64,000 nt of DNA, from the NCBI RefSeq assembly GCF_014652935.1, contig NZ_BMZT01000009.1, positions 49,900-113,899 on the forward strand, written 5' to 3'. Below the pieces are notes generated by a model. That model was not told the origin of the DNA and did not search any database. It worked only from the letters and a program-made list of their open reading frames with translations. Position numbers and translations under genes: made by a program. Shown here in pieces: positions 43,892 through 53,419 of this stretch (position 1 is the first letter of the stretch; the number at the start of each line of letters is the position of its first letter). Source of the DNA: Luteimonas padinae (lineage in GTDB: Bacteria > Pseudomonadota > Gammaproteobacteria > Xanthomonadales > Xanthomonadaceae).

Positions 43892-45889
43892 ATGCAAGCT
43901 CAGGGCGTGTTGTTCGGGCAGATCGCCGCCGTCTTCGGCATCGTGATCGCCGGTGTGTGGGGTGCCACGCAATGGACCGCCGCCGCCTTGGGCTACCAGC
44001 TACGCCTGGGCCCGCCCTGGTTCGACTTCCACGGCACGCCGGTCTATTACCCGTGGAAGCTGTTCGAGTGGTGGTTCTTCTTCGACGCCTACGCGCCGCA
44101 GGTGTTCGACACCGGCGGCATGATCGCGGCGAGCAGCGGCCTGCTGGCCGTGGTGGTCGCCATCGCCATGTCGGTGTGGCGCTCGCGCCAGGCGCGCAAA
44201 GTGACGACCTATGGCTCGGCCCGCTGGGCCGATGTCGCCGACATTCGCAAGGCCGGGCTGACGCAGCCCGCCGGCGTCTTTCTCGGCCAGCATGACGGCC
44301 ACTACCTGCGGCACGAAGGGCCGGAACACGTCCTGACCTTTGCGCCCACGCGCTCGGGCAAGGGTGTGGGCCTGGTGGTGCCGACGCTGCTGTCCTGGCC
44401 GGCATCCGCCGTCATCCACGACATCAAGGGCGAGAACTGGCAGATCACCGCTGGCTGGCGCAGTCGATTTAGCCACTGCCTGCTGTTCAACCCGACCGAT
44501 GCCAGTTCGGCGGCCTACAACCCGTTGCTGGAAGTGAGGCGCGGCGCGCACGAGGTGCGCGACGTGCAGAACATCGCCGATATCCTGGTCGATCCCGAAG
44601 GGGCGCTGGAGAAGCGCAACCACTGGGAGAAGACCAGTCATGCGCTGCTGGTCGGCGCGATCCTGCATGTGCTCTACGCGGGAGAGGACAAGACGCTGCG
44701 CGGCGTGGCGAACTTCCTCAGTGACCCGGCTTGCCCGTTCGAGCTGACGCTGCATCGGATGATGACCACGCGGCATCTTGGAGATGTACCGCATCCCGTT
44801 GTCGCGTCCGCCGCCCGCGAAGTGCTCAACAAGTCGGACAACGAGCGTTCCGGCGTGTTGAGCACCGCCATGTCGTTCCTCGGCCTGTACCGTGATCCGA
44901 CCGTGGCCGCAGTCACGTCGCGCTGCGACTGGCGCATCGCCGATCTGATCGCGTCTGCATCCCCTGTGTCGTTGTATCTGGTGGTGCCGCCTTCGGACAT
45001 CAGCCGCACCAAGCCGCTGATCCGGTTGATCCTCAACCAGATCGGGCGCCGGCTCACCGAATCGCTGGATGGCAGTGACGGCATCCAACGCCGCCACAAA
45101 CTGTTGTTGATGCTCGATGAGTTCCCGGCGCTGGGACGTCTGGACTTCTTCGAGACGGCCTTGGCCTTCATGGCGGGCTATGGCATCCGCAGCTTCCTGA
45201 TCGCCCAGTCGCTCAACCAGATCGACAAAGCCTACGGCCAGAACCATTCGATTCTGGACAACTGCCATGTGCGCGTGACCTTCGCCACGAATGACGAACG
45301 CACGGCGAAACGGATCTCCGAAACGCTGGGCACGGCTACCGAACTGCGTGCGCAGCGGAACTACGCAGGCCATCGACTTGCGCCGTGGCTCGGCCACCTG
45401 ATGGTGTCCCGCCAAGAGACGGCGCGGCCGCTACTGACGCCCGGCGAAGTCATGCAGCTTGCGCCAGACGAATCAGTGGTGATGGTGTCCAGCGTCGCGC
45501 CGATCAAGGCCAAGAAGTTGCGCTACTACGCTGATGCCAATTTCAAGCAGCGGGTACTGCCGCCGCCTGCGCTAACGGCAGGCCGCTATGCCGATGTGCC
45601 GCCTGCACGTCCCGATGACTGGAGCGGTTTGGCGATCCCGGCCGTGCCTGCGGCACAGGCCACGGCATCTGCCGATGACCTGGGTGGCTCCGACGACGGC
45701 GGCCCCCGCCGTCAGCCCGAGCTGTCCGAAACCGTCGCCTACGACCCCGAACCCGATTACACGCCCAGCGACTTGGCGCTGCTCGATGACGACGACATGC
45801 CCCCGCTGCTTCCCGACCAGTTCGACCCCGCCCTGCAACGCACGGCGCGGCTGGCATCTCTCGACCCCAACGACGGAATCGACATATGA
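43892..45889 (+). CDS. traG: Type IV coupling protein TraG/VirD4
   Basis: 665-aa inner-membrane ATPase that links the relaxosome to the Trb channel. Two N-terminal membrane segments (about 5-25 and 75-95) precede Walker A in APTRSGKGVGLVVPTLL (Lys157), then VIHDIKGENW, and Walker B in LLLMLDEFPALGRLDFFE, with the RSFLIAQSLNQI motif. The C terminus is acidic and Pro-rich, the usual relaxase-binding tail. The ATG at 43892 is chosen since the first membrane segment begins there; ATCGGAGGCC lies upstream. The CopG-like gene overlaps its stop (ATGA). Length and motifs are normal. Confidence 0.94.
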   Translation: MQAQGVLFGQIAAVFGIVIAGVWGATQWTAAALGYQLRLGPPWFDFHGTPVYYPWKLFEWWFFFDAYAPQVFDTGGMIAASSGLLAVVVAIAMSVWRSRQARKVTTYGSARWADVADIRKAGLTQPAGVFLGQHDGHYLRHEGPEHVLTFAPTRSGKGVGLVVPTLLSWPASAVIHDIKGENWQITAGWRSRFSHCLLFNPTDASSAAYNPLLEVRRGAHEVRDVQNIADILVDPEGALEKRNHWEKTSHALLVGAILHVLYAGEDKTLRGVANFLSDPACPFELTLHRMMTTRHLGDVPHPVVASAAREVLNKSDNERSGVLSTAMSFLGLYRDPTVAAVTSRCDWRIADLIASASPVSLYLVVPPSDISRTKPLIRLILNQIGRRLTESLDGSDGIQRRHKLLLMLDEFPALGRLDFFETALAFMAGYGIRSFLIAQSLNQIDKAYGQNHSILDNCHVRVTFATNDERTAKRISETLGTATELRAQRNYAGHRLAPWLGHLMVSRQETARPLLTPGEVMQLAPDESVVMVSSVAPIKAKKLRYYADANFKQRVLPPPALTAGRYADVPPARPDDWSGLAIPAVPAAQATASADDLGGSDDGGPRRQPELSETVAYDPEPDYTPSDLALLDDDDMPPLLPDQFDPALQRTARLASLDPNDGIDI

Positions 45890-46374
45890 GCCAATACCGA
45901 TTGAACCTGTTCATCCAGCACGAGCACGCCAAGCGTCTGGACGAGCTGGCCGCGAAGAAAGGCGTGTCAAAGTCCAGCATCGTCGCCGCTGCCTTGGCGT
46001 CCTGGCTGTCACCCGATGCCGGCGACCAGCGTGAGGCCGCCATCGCCAAACGACTGGATCGCCTGTCGCGGCAGGCCGAGCGCCTGGAGCGTGACCAGAA
46101 CATCCAGATCGAGACGCTGGCGCTATTCGTCCGCTACTACCTGACCGTCAGCACGCCGGTGCCCGAAGCCCATCAGGATGCGGCTCGCGCGCAGGGCAAG
46201 GCGCGCTTCGAGCAGTTCGTCGAACAGTTAGGCCGCCACCTGCTGCGTGGCCGCAGCCTGGTACGGGACGTGGTGGAAGAACTGCATCCCCAGGATCGTG
46301 AGTTCGAGATGCGCATGGATGACGCGGCCGCGATGGCCGCCGCCCATGAACGCACTGCGGAGCGTGCGTCATGA
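45886..46374 (+). CDS. CopG-like ribbon-helix-helix protein of the transfer operon
   Basis: 162-aa protein located between traG and trbB, as in Tn4371. The N-terminal 45 residues (YRLNLFIQHEHAKRLDELAAKKGVSKSSIVAAALASWL) form a ribbon-helix-helix. The rest is a long charged helix (LDRLSRQAERLERDQNIQIETLALFVRYYL). It probably represses the trb operon or helps build the relaxosome (inference). Both ends overlap neighbouring genes by 4 bp (ATGA), so translation is coupled. Confidence 0.87.
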   Translation: MSQYRLNLFIQHEHAKRLDELAAKKGVSKSSIVAAALASWLSPDAGDQREAAIAKRLDRLSRQAERLERDQNIQIETLALFVRYYLTVSTPVPEAHQDAARAQGKARFEQFVEQLGRHLLRGRSLVRDVVEELHPQDREFEMRMDDAAAMAAAHERTAERAS

Positions 46375-47441
46375 GTGCCGTTCCTCAAATCCCGCCCGAA
46401 CCGCGCTCATCCGCTGCAGCATCCCAGGATCGCCGCATCCAGATGCTGCGCACGGCGATGGGGCCGGTGATCGCCGCTGCGCTGGAAGACCCGGACGTGG
46501 TGGAAGTGATGCTCAACCCCGACCGGACATTGTGGGTGGATCGGCTGTCCTCTGGCCGTATGCCGCTTGGCGTCGAACTGCCCGAAGCCGATGGCGAACG
46601 CATCATCCGGCTGGTGGCTGCCCACGTCGGCGCGGAGGTGCATCGCGGCCAACCGCTGCTGACCGCTGAACTGCCGGAGACCGGCGAACGCTTCGAGGGC
46701 ATCCTGCCGCCCGCCGCACCCGGCCCGGCCTTTGCGCTACGCAAGCGTGCCGTGAGCATCATCGGTCTGGATCGCTATGTGGCCGATGGCATCCTGACCA
46801 CTGGGCAGGCCGAGTTTCTGCGTCATGCCGTGCGCGAGCGGCACAACATCCTGATCGCCGGAGGCACCAGCACCGGCAAGACCACGCTGGCCAATGCCTT
46901 GCTGGCCGAGATCGCCGCCACCGGCGACCGCGTGCTGGTGCTCGAAGACACCATCGAACTGCAATGCGCGGCCCGCGACCATGTGCCGCTGCGCACCCGC
47001 GCCGGCGTCGTGTCCATGACCGAGCTGGTGCGGGCCACGATGCGGCTGCGGCCCGACCGCGTGATCGTCGGCGAAGTGCGCGGCGGCGAAGCGCTGGATC
47101 TGGTGAAGGTCTGGGGCACCGGCCACCCCGGCGGCATCGCCACCATTCATGCCGGCTCCGCGTTGGGCGCGCTGCTGCGCCTGGAGCAACTGATCCTCGA
47201 AGTGGCGGTGAATCCGCCCCGCGCCCTGATCGCCGAGGCGGTCAATGTCGTGATCCACATCGCAGGCCGCGGCCGCAAGCGCCACGTCGAAACCATTTCC
47301 CGCGTCGTCGGTTTCGACGGCGCGGGCTACCGCCTGGCGGATGCGCTGGAAGCACCGTTTCCCGAGCTGCCGCCGGTTCCTCTTACAGCCGCTGCCGCTA
47401 CGCCTTCCTCGATCCCTGAACAACCTGGAGAACTGCCATGA
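46371..47441 (+). CDS. trbB: Conjugal transfer ATPase TrbB (VirB11 family)
   Basis: 356-aa hexameric secretion ATPase at the base of the channel, involved in pilus building and DNA transfer. Walker A GGTSTGKTT (164-172), the Asp box VLVLEDTIELQ, the Walker B region RVIVGEVRGGEALDL and the His box HPGGIATIHAGSA are all intact. The N-terminal domain starts with DPDVVEVMLNPDRTLWVDRL. The last 40 residues form a Pro-rich tail. It is coupled to the CopG-like gene upstream and trbC downstream (ATGA). Confidence 0.96.
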   Translation: MSAVPQIPPEPRSSAAASQDRRIQMLRTAMGPVIAAALEDPDVVEVMLNPDRTLWVDRLSSGRMPLGVELPEADGERIIRLVAAHVGAEVHRGQPLLTAELPETGERFEGILPPAAPGPAFALRKRAVSIIGLDRYVADGILTTGQAEFLRHAVRERHNILIAGGTSTGKTTLANALLAEIAATGDRVLVLEDTIELQCAARDHVPLRTRAGVVSMTELVRATMRLRPDRVIVGEVRGGEALDLVKVWGTGHPGGIATIHAGSALGALLRLEQLILEVAVNPPRALIAEAVNVVIHIAGRGRKRHVETISRVVGFDGAGYRLADALEAPFPELPPVPLTAAAATPSSIPEQPGELP

Positions 47442-47824
47442 CGCACGTTGATGCTTTCCGTCTTTCTGTAAACCCGCTTTCCCCGCTGCCCATGCTGGCG
47501 CGTTTGCATCGCCTGGCCCGACCCGCAGGACAAGGGTTGCTGCTCGCGGTGTTGATGCTGTTGCTGGCGGGCACGGCGCAGGCCGCCGGTTCCTCAATGC
47601 CGTGGGAAGGCCCGCTGCAATCCATTCTCGAATCCATCCAGGGGCCGGTAGCCCGCATCGTCGCGGTGATCATCATCATCGCCACCGGCCTGGCGTTGGC
47701 CTTCGGCGATACCAGTGGCGGCTTTCGCAAGCTGATCCAGATCGTCTTCGGCCTGTCCATCGCCTTCGCGGCTTCGAGCTTCTTCCTGTCGTTCTTCAGC
47801 TTCTCCGGCGGGGCCGTCGTATGA
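47438..47824 (+). CDS. trbC: Pilin precursor TrbC (VirB2 family)
   Basis: 128-aa pilin precursor. A long signal region ends around LLLAGTAQAAGSS; the mature part has two hydrophobic helices (GPVARIVAVIIIIATGLALAFG and LIQIVFGLSIAFAASSFFLSF) with a short polar loop, as in cyclised RP4 pilin. TraF encoded in this element is the likely maturation enzyme. The C terminus (SFSGGAVV) is the family's end. The gene is coupled at both ends by ATGA. Confidence 0.93.
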   Translation: MTHVDAFRLSVNPLSPLPMLARLHRLARPAGQGLLLAVLMLLLAGTAQAAGSSMPWEGPLQSILESIQGPVARIVAVIIIIATGLALAFGDTSGGFRKLIQIVFGLSIAFAASSFFLSFFSFSGGAVV

Positions 47825-48090
47825 GCACGGCCACCGATCTTCCGGGCTTTGAAGTGCCGCTGCATCGCTCGCTGACCGAGCCGATCCTGCTGGGCGGTGC
47901 GCCGCGCACCGTGGCGATTGCCAACGGCACGCTGGCCGCCGCCGTCGGGCTGGGCCTGCAACTGTGGATTCCCGGCGTGGTGCTCTGGATCGCCGGCCAT
48001 TCGCTGGCGGTCTGGGGCGCGCGCGTCGATCCGCAGTTCATGCAGGTCTTCGCCCGGCACATCAAGCACAAGCCGCTGCTGGACGCATAG
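47821..48090 (+). CDS. trbD: Transfer protein TrbD (VirB3 family)
   Basis: 89-aa inner-membrane component. It has the VirB3/TrbD start (LPGFEVPLHRSLTEPILLGGAPR), two hydrophobic stretches (TVAIANGTLAAAVGLGLQLWIPGVVLWIAG) and a charged end (VFARHIKHKPLLDA). It is thought to anchor the TrbE ATPase. It overlaps trbC by 4 bp; trbE starts 12 bp downstream. Confidence 0.94.
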   Translation: MSTATDLPGFEVPLHRSLTEPILLGGAPRTVAIANGTLAAAVGLGLQLWIPGVVLWIAGHSLAVWGARVDPQFMQVFARHIKHKPLLDA

Positions 48091-48102
48091 GGGAGTGCCG
48101 AC

Positions 48103-50550
48103 ATGCTGAACCTTGCCGAATACCGCCAGCGGCCCGCACTGCTGGCCGACTGGCTGCCCTGGGCCGGGCTGATCGGGCCGGGCGTCGTCTTGAACAAGGA
48201 TGGCTCGTTCCAGCGCACGGCACATTTTCGCGGGCCGGATCTGAACAGCGCCACGCAAGGCGAGCTGATCGCCACGTCGGCACGCTTGAACAACGCACTG
48301 CGCCGCCTGGGGTCGGGCTGGGCCTTGTTCATCGAAGCCGAGCGCTGCGCAGCGGCGGGCTATCCACGTTCCGATTTCCCCGAGCCGTTGTCCTGGCTGG
48401 TGGAGGAAGAACGCCGTGCAGCCTTCGAGGAATCCGGCCACCACTACGAGAGCGCCTATCACCTGACGCTGGCCTACCTGCCACCAGAAGAATCCCGCGC
48501 CCGTGCCGCCAAGATGCTCTATGAGAATGCGCCGGGCGATGGCGTGGACTGGCAGGGTCGGCTGGAAGCCTTCGTGGCGGAAACGGATCGCGTGTTCGAC
48601 CTGCTCGACGGCGTGATGCCGGAGATTGCCTGGCTCGATGACAGCCAGACACTGACTTACCTGCACGCCACGGTGTCCACGCGGCGCTACCGCGTCGGCG
48701 TACCCGAGGTGCCATTCCACATCGACGCATTGCTGGCCGACTCCGCGCTGGTCGGTGGTCTGGCACCCATGCTGGGCGATCAGCACCTGCGCGTGGTGTC
48801 GGTGCGAGGCTTTCCGACCTCGACTTGGCCGGGGATTTTGGACGACCTCAACCGCTTGGGCTTCGGCTATCGTTGGGCAACCCGGTTCCTTTGCCTCGAC
48901 AAAGCCGAAGCGGAAAAAGAGCTTGGACGCCTGCGTCGCCAGTGGTTCGCCAAGCGCAAGAATGTCGTCGCGCTGTTGCGTGAAACGATCTTCCAGCAGG
49001 AAAGCCCGCTGGTCGATACCGACGCCAACAACAAGGCCGCCGATGCAGACGCCGCCTTGCAAGAACTGGGCAGCGATCAGGTGGCCTTCGGCTACCTGAC
49101 GGCTACCGTGACAGTGCTCGACACCGACCCTGCCGTGGCCGACGAGAAGCTGCGCATGGTAGAGCGCGTCATTCAGGGGCGCGGCTTCGTCACCATCCCC
49201 GAAACCTTGAACGCGGTGGATGCCTGGCTGTCGTCCATTCCCGGTAACGCCTACGCGAATGTGCGCCAGCCCATCGTCTCGACGCTGAACCTGACGCACA
49301 TGATGCCGCTGTCCGCCGTGTGGGCCGGGCCGGAGAAGAACGCGCATCTGGATGGCCCGCCGCTGATCGTCACCCGCACCGATGGCGCGACGCCGTTCCG
49401 GCTGGTGACGCACATCGGCGATGTGGGCCACACGCTGGTCGCCGGGCCAACCGGCATGGGCAAGTCGGTGCTGCTCGCCACGCTGGCAATGCAGTTTCGC
49501 CGCTATCCCGGCTCGCGCATCTTCGCCTTCGACATGGGCCGCTCGATGCACGCCACCATCCTCGGGCTGGGCGGCGAGCATTACGACCTCGGCAATGACG
49601 GGGCGATTGCTTTTCAGCCATTGGCCCGCATCGACCAGGAGGGCTACCGCACCTGGGCCGCCGAATGGGTGGAAGGCCGCCTGTTGCATGAAGGTGTCGT
49701 CATTGGCCCGGACGAGAAGGCTGCGATCTGGTCGGCACTAGGCAGCTTGGCCGGTGCGCCAGCGGAGCAACGCACGCTGACGGGCCTGTCGGTACTGCTG
49801 CAATCGAACGCACTGCGCCAGGCGCTTGCGCCCTATGTGCTGGGCGGTGCCCACGGCAAGCTGCTGGATGCCGATGCCGACCGCCTGGGTTCCGGCGGCG
49901 TGCAGTGCTTCGAGATGGAAGAACTGATGCACAGCAAGGCGGCGGTGCTGGCCGTGCTGGGCTACCTGTTCGCCCGCTTCGATGAACGCTTCGACGGCGC
50001 GCCCACGCTGCTGATCCTCGATGAAGCCTGGCTGTTCCTCGATGACCCTGTGTTCGCCGCCCGCATTCGCCAGTGGCTCAAGACGCTGCGCAAGAAGAAT
50101 GTCAGCGTCATGTTCGCCACGCAGTCGCTGGCCGACATCAAGGATTCGAGCATTGCACCGGCGGTGATTGAAAGCTGCGCGAGCCGGATTTTTCTGCCCA
50201 ACCCGCAGGCCACCGAGCCGCAGATTCGCACGATCTACGAAGGCTTTGGGCTGAACTCTCGCCAGATCGAGATTGTGGCGACCGCGCAGCCCAAGCGGGA
50301 CTACTACTACCAATCGCGTCTGGGCAATCGCCTGTTCGACCTCGACCTGGGGCCAACCACGCTGGCCTTCGCCGGGGCATCCACCCCACAAGACCAACGC
50401 GACATGGATCGCATGCTGCTGGACGCAGGCACACCTGGCTTTGCCGGTGCCTGGCTACGTCATCGCGGCCTCGATTGGGCGGCCGACCTGTTGCCGTCCG
50501 CACCGGCGGCCACTTCCTTTCTTTCCCAACCACAGGAGAACTTGCCATGA
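48103..50550 (+). CDS. trbE: Conjugal transfer ATPase TrbE (VirB4 family)
   Basis: 815-aa ATPase powering pilus assembly and transfer. The N-terminal half is the CagE/VirB4 domain (LNLAEYRQRPALLADWLPWAGLI, later LDDLNRLGFGYRWATRFL). The C-terminal half has Walker A GPTGMGKS (448-455) and Walker B in LLILDEAWLFLDD (about 635-647), followed by SVMFATQSLADI. No frameshift is seen. GGAGTGCC precedes the ATG. It shares an ATGA with trbJ. Confidence 0.96.
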   Translation: MLNLAEYRQRPALLADWLPWAGLIGPGVVLNKDGSFQRTAHFRGPDLNSATQGELIATSARLNNALRRLGSGWALFIEAERCAAAGYPRSDFPEPLSWLVEEERRAAFEESGHHYESAYHLTLAYLPPEESRARAAKMLYENAPGDGVDWQGRLEAFVAETDRVFDLLDGVMPEIAWLDDSQTLTYLHATVSTRRYRVGVPEVPFHIDALLADSALVGGLAPMLGDQHLRVVSVRGFPTSTWPGILDDLNRLGFGYRWATRFLCLDKAEAEKELGRLRRQWFAKRKNVVALLRETIFQQESPLVDTDANNKAADADAALQELGSDQVAFGYLTATVTVLDTDPAVADEKLRMVERVIQGRGFVTIPETLNAVDAWLSSIPGNAYANVRQPIVSTLNLTHMMPLSAVWAGPEKNAHLDGPPLIVTRTDGATPFRLVTHIGDVGHTLVAGPTGMGKSVLLATLAMQFRRYPGSRIFAFDMGRSMHATILGLGGEHYDLGNDGAIAFQPLARIDQEGYRTWAAEWVEGRLLHEGVVIGPDEKAAIWSALGSLAGAPAEQRTLTGLSVLLQSNALRQALAPYVLGGAHGKLLDADADRLGSGGVQCFEMEELMHSKAAVLAVLGYLFARFDERFDGAPTLLILDEAWLFLDDPVFAARIRQWLKTLRKKNVSVMFATQSLADIKDSSIAPAVIESCASRIFLPNPQATEPQIRTIYEGFGLNSRQIEIVATAQPKRDYYYQSRLGNRLFDLDLGPTTLAFAGASTPQDQRDMDRMLLDAGTPGFAGAWLRHRGLDWAADLLPSAPAATSFLSQPQENLP

Positions 50551-51290
50551 AGACCAAGCCCCGTCTGCTGTCTGTCTCGCTTGCCGCCGTGCTGTCGGTG
50601 TCGCTGCTAATCGTTCAGCCCGCATCCGCGCTGACGGTGTTCGACCCGTCCAACTTCGTGCAGAACACGCTGACCGCCGTGCGCACGTTGGAGCAGATCA
50701 ACAACCAGATCAACCAACTCCAGAACGAAGCACAGATGCTGATGAACCAGGCGCGCAATCTGGCGAATCTGGACTTCAACATCGTCAATCGCCTGCGCTC
50801 GACGCTCGCCACGACCGAACGCCTGATCGCGGAGGCACGCGGCCTGGCCTACGACGTGCAGAGCATGGATGCGACCTTCGCCCGGCTGTACCCGGAGCAG
50901 TACGCCGCGACTGTCAGCGGCGACCAGATGGTGCGCGACGCGCAGGAGCGCTGGAAGAACACCTTGAATGGCCTGCATACCGCGATGCGGATGCAGGCGC
51001 AGGTGTCGCAGAACCTGGCAAAAGACGAAAGCGCACTGTCCGATCTGGTCAGCCAAAGTCAGTCCGCCACCGGCGCGCTGCAAGCCATGCAGGCGACCAA
51101 CCAGCTTCTGGCCTTGCAGGCCAAGCAGTCCATCCAGGCGCAGCAACTCCAGATCACGCAGGAACGCGCCGCCGCGCTGGAACTGGCACGCCAAGCAGCG
51201 GCTGTCGAGCGTGGCCGTGAAGTGACGCGCCGCTTCCTGGGTGATGGCACGCCGTACACGCCGCAGCGCGTGGATTTCTACGGCAACTGA
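50547..51290 (+). CDS. trbJ: Transfer protein TrbJ (VirB5-like)
   Basis: 247-aa exported protein, a minor pilus-tip component by analogy with VirB5. An N-terminal signal peptide (LLSVSLAAVLSVSLLIVQPASA) leads into a mainly helical mature protein with long Gln-rich helices (LEQINNQINQLQNEAQMLMNQA and LQAMQATNQLLALQAKQS). It ends DGTPYTPQRVDFYG, common to the family. The start overlaps trbE by 4 bp; trbL follows after 12 bp. Confidence 0.94.
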   Translation: MKTKPRLLSVSLAAVLSVSLLIVQPASALTVFDPSNFVQNTLTAVRTLEQINNQINQLQNEAQMLMNQARNLANLDFNIVNRLRSTLATTERLIAEARGLAYDVQSMDATFARLYPEQYAATVSGDQMVRDAQERWKNTLNGLHTAMRMQAQVSQNLAKDESALSDLVSQSQSATGALQAMQATNQLLALQAKQSIQAQQLQITQERAAALELARQAAAVERGREVTRRFLGDGTPYTPQRVDFYGN

Positions 51291-51302
51291 CGGATTGCCG
51301 CC

Positions 51303-52697
51303 ATGAATGACGTGACGGTCATTGACCGCTTCCTCGCTACCTTCTCGCGCTACATCGACTCGGGCTTTGGGCTGCTGCAGGGCGAAGTCGCGTTCCTCAC
51401 GGCCACGCTGATCGTCATCGACATGACGATTGCCGGGCTGTACTGGGCGATGAGCCACGCCACCGGCCAGGGCGAGGACGTGATCGCCAAGCTGCTGCGC
51501 AAGGTGCTGTACGTCGGCGCCTTCGCCTACATCATCAACAACTTCAACTGGCTGGCCAGCATTGTCTTCCGCTCGTTCGCGGGCCTGGGCCTGACGGCCA
51601 GCGGCTCGACGATGAGCATGGGCGAATTCCTGCAACCGGGACGCCTGGCCAAGACCGGCATCGACGCGGCAGCGCCGATCCTTGAGCAGATCAGCGACAT
51701 GGCGGGCTTCCCCGAAGTGTTCGTGAACATGACGCCCATCGTGGTCATGTTCCTGGCTTGGGCGGTGGTGATCCTGTGTTTCTTCGTGCTGGCGATCCAG
51801 CTTTTCATCACGCTGATCGAGTTCAAACTGACCACGCTCGCGGGCTTCGTGCTGGTGCCGTTCGCGCTGTGGAACAAGACCAGCTTCCTCGCCGAGAAGG
51901 TGCTGGGCAACGTGGTGTCCTCGGGCATCAAGGTGCTGGTGCTGGCCGTCATCGTCGGCATCGGCTCGGGCCTGTTTGCCGAGTTCCAGGTGCATCCGGC
52001 CGAGCCGTCCATCGACCATGCAGTGGTCATCATGCTGGCCTCGCTCACGCTGCTGGCGTTGGGGATCTTCGGGCCGGGCATTGCCACCGGGCTGGTATCC
52101 GGTGCACCGCAGCTTGGCGCAGGCGCGATGGCCGGTGCTGCGATTGGTGCCGCAGGCGCGGCGGTTGCCGTAGGTGCCGCCGCCACCGGCGTGGGCGGTG
52201 CCGTGATGGCCGGAGCGCGCATGGCACCGGCTGCCGCCAAGCTCGCCGGGGCTGGCGCGCGGGCCGCGACTTCGGCGGCTGGCAGCGCGAAGTCGGCTTT
52301 CCAGGCCGGTTCTGCCGCTGCGGGCGGCGGAGCCAAAGGCGCGATGGCTGGACTGGGCAGTGTCGCCAAGGGCGGCGCACAGGCCGCTGGCCAGCGCGCC
52401 GGTGCAGGCATCAAAGCGGCGGCAGCCAAGGCGGCCGCGCCATTCAAAGCAGGCTGGCAAGGCTCCGGCACCGATGGTGGCTCAGGCGGTGGCGCTGCCA
52501 GCTCCGGGCAGGCCACCACAGGCGATGCCGCTGGCGACACGGCCAACACGCAGAAGCAGGAACAACCCAGCTGGGCCAAGCGCCTGCAACGCCGCCAACG
52601 ACTCACCCAGGCCACCACCACGGCCGCGCACACGCTGCGCGGTGGCGACGGCGGCGGTTCGGGCCAAGGCCCGAGCCTGCGCGATTCCGATAGCTGA
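51303..52697 (+). CDS. trbL: Transfer protein TrbL (VirB6 family)
   Basis: 464-aa polytopic inner-membrane channel component. The first 300 residues contain several membrane segments (GEVAFLTATLIVIDMTIAGLYW, VVMFLAWAVVILCFFVLAIQLF, MLASLTLLALGIFGPGIATG). The last 170 residues are a low-complexity Ala/Gly-rich and then hydrophilic tail, which is longer than in compact VirB6 proteins but normal for TrbL of this ICE family. The ATG at 51303 lies 12 bp after trbJ; a good ribosome-binding site is not obvious. Confidence 0.94.
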   Translation: MNDVTVIDRFLATFSRYIDSGFGLLQGEVAFLTATLIVIDMTIAGLYWAMSHATGQGEDVIAKLLRKVLYVGAFAYIINNFNWLASIVFRSFAGLGLTASGSTMSMGEFLQPGRLAKTGIDAAAPILEQISDMAGFPEVFVNMTPIVVMFLAWAVVILCFFVLAIQLFITLIEFKLTTLAGFVLVPFALWNKTSFLAEKVLGNVVSSGIKVLVLAVIVGIGSGLFAEFQVHPAEPSIDHAVVIMLASLTLLALGIFGPGIATGLVSGAPQLGAGAMAGAAIGAAGAAVAVGAAATGVGGAVMAGARMAPAAAKLAGAGARAATSAAGSAKSAFQAGSAAAGGGAKGAMAGLGSVAKGGAQAAGQRAGAGIKAAAAKAAAPFKAGWQGSGTDGGSGGGAASSGQATTGDAAGDTANTQKQEQPSWAKRLQRRQRLTQATTTAAHTLRGGDGGGSGQGPSLRDSDS

Positions 52698-52714
52698 CTT
52701 TCAAGGAGAACCCC

Positions 52715-53419
52715 ATGCGATTCAAACGACCGCAGGTGCGCTATGCCGATACGCCGCAGCCTGCCACCCCGTATCAAGCCGCTGCCCAGGTGTGGGACGA
52801 GCGCATCGGCTCGGCCCGCGTGCAGGCCAAGAACTGGCGATTGATGGCCTTCGGCTGCCTGGTGCTCGCGCTGCTGATGGCCGGTGGCCTGGTGTGGCGC
52901 TCGGCCCAATCCATCGTCACGCCCTATGTCATCGAAGTCGATCAGTCCGGCCAGGTGCGCACCGTGGGCGAAGCGGCCACGCCGTACCGGCCCACCGATG
53001 CGCAGACGGCACACCATATCGCGCGGTTCGTGACGCTGGTGCGCTCACTGTCCATCGACCCCATCGTCGTGCGCCAGAACTGGCTCGATGCCTACGACTA
53101 CACCACCGACCGAGGCGCGGCGGTGCTTAACGACTATGCGCGGGTGAATGACCCGTTCGCCCGCATCGGCAAAGAGTCGGTAACGGTACAGATCACCAGC
53201 GTGGTTCGCGCCAGCGATGCGTCGTTCAACGTGCGCTGGATGGAACGCCGCTACGTCAATGGCGCGGCGGCCGGGCTGGAGCGATGGACGGCGGTGGTGT
53301 CCATCGTGCAGCAGACCCCGCGCACCGAAGAACGCCTGCGCCGCAACCCGCTGGGCATCTACGTCAATGGCCTGTCGTGGAGCCGTGAACTGGATTCGTC
53401 TGAAGGAGTGAAGCCATGA
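52715..53419 (+). CDS. trbF: Transfer protein TrbF (VirB8 family)
   Basis: 234-aa inner-membrane scaffold protein. A cytoplasmic N terminus is followed by one membrane helix (LMAFGCLVLALLMAGGLVW) and the periplasmic NTF2-like domain (PYVIEVDQSGQVRTVGEA, then NVRWMERRYVNG). The ending LGIYVNGLSWSREL is family-typical. AAGGAGA precedes the ATG. It overlaps trbG by 4 bp. Confidence 0.95.
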   Translation: MRFKRPQVRYADTPQPATPYQAAAQVWDERIGSARVQAKNWRLMAFGCLVLALLMAGGLVWRSAQSIVTPYVIEVDQSGQVRTVGEAATPYRPTDAQTAHHIARFVTLVRSLSIDPIVVRQNWLDAYDYTTDRGAAVLNDYARVNDPFARIGKESVTVQITSVVRASDASFNVRWMERRYVNGAAAGLERWTAVVSIVQQTPRTEERLRRNPLGIYVNGLSWSRELDSSEGVKP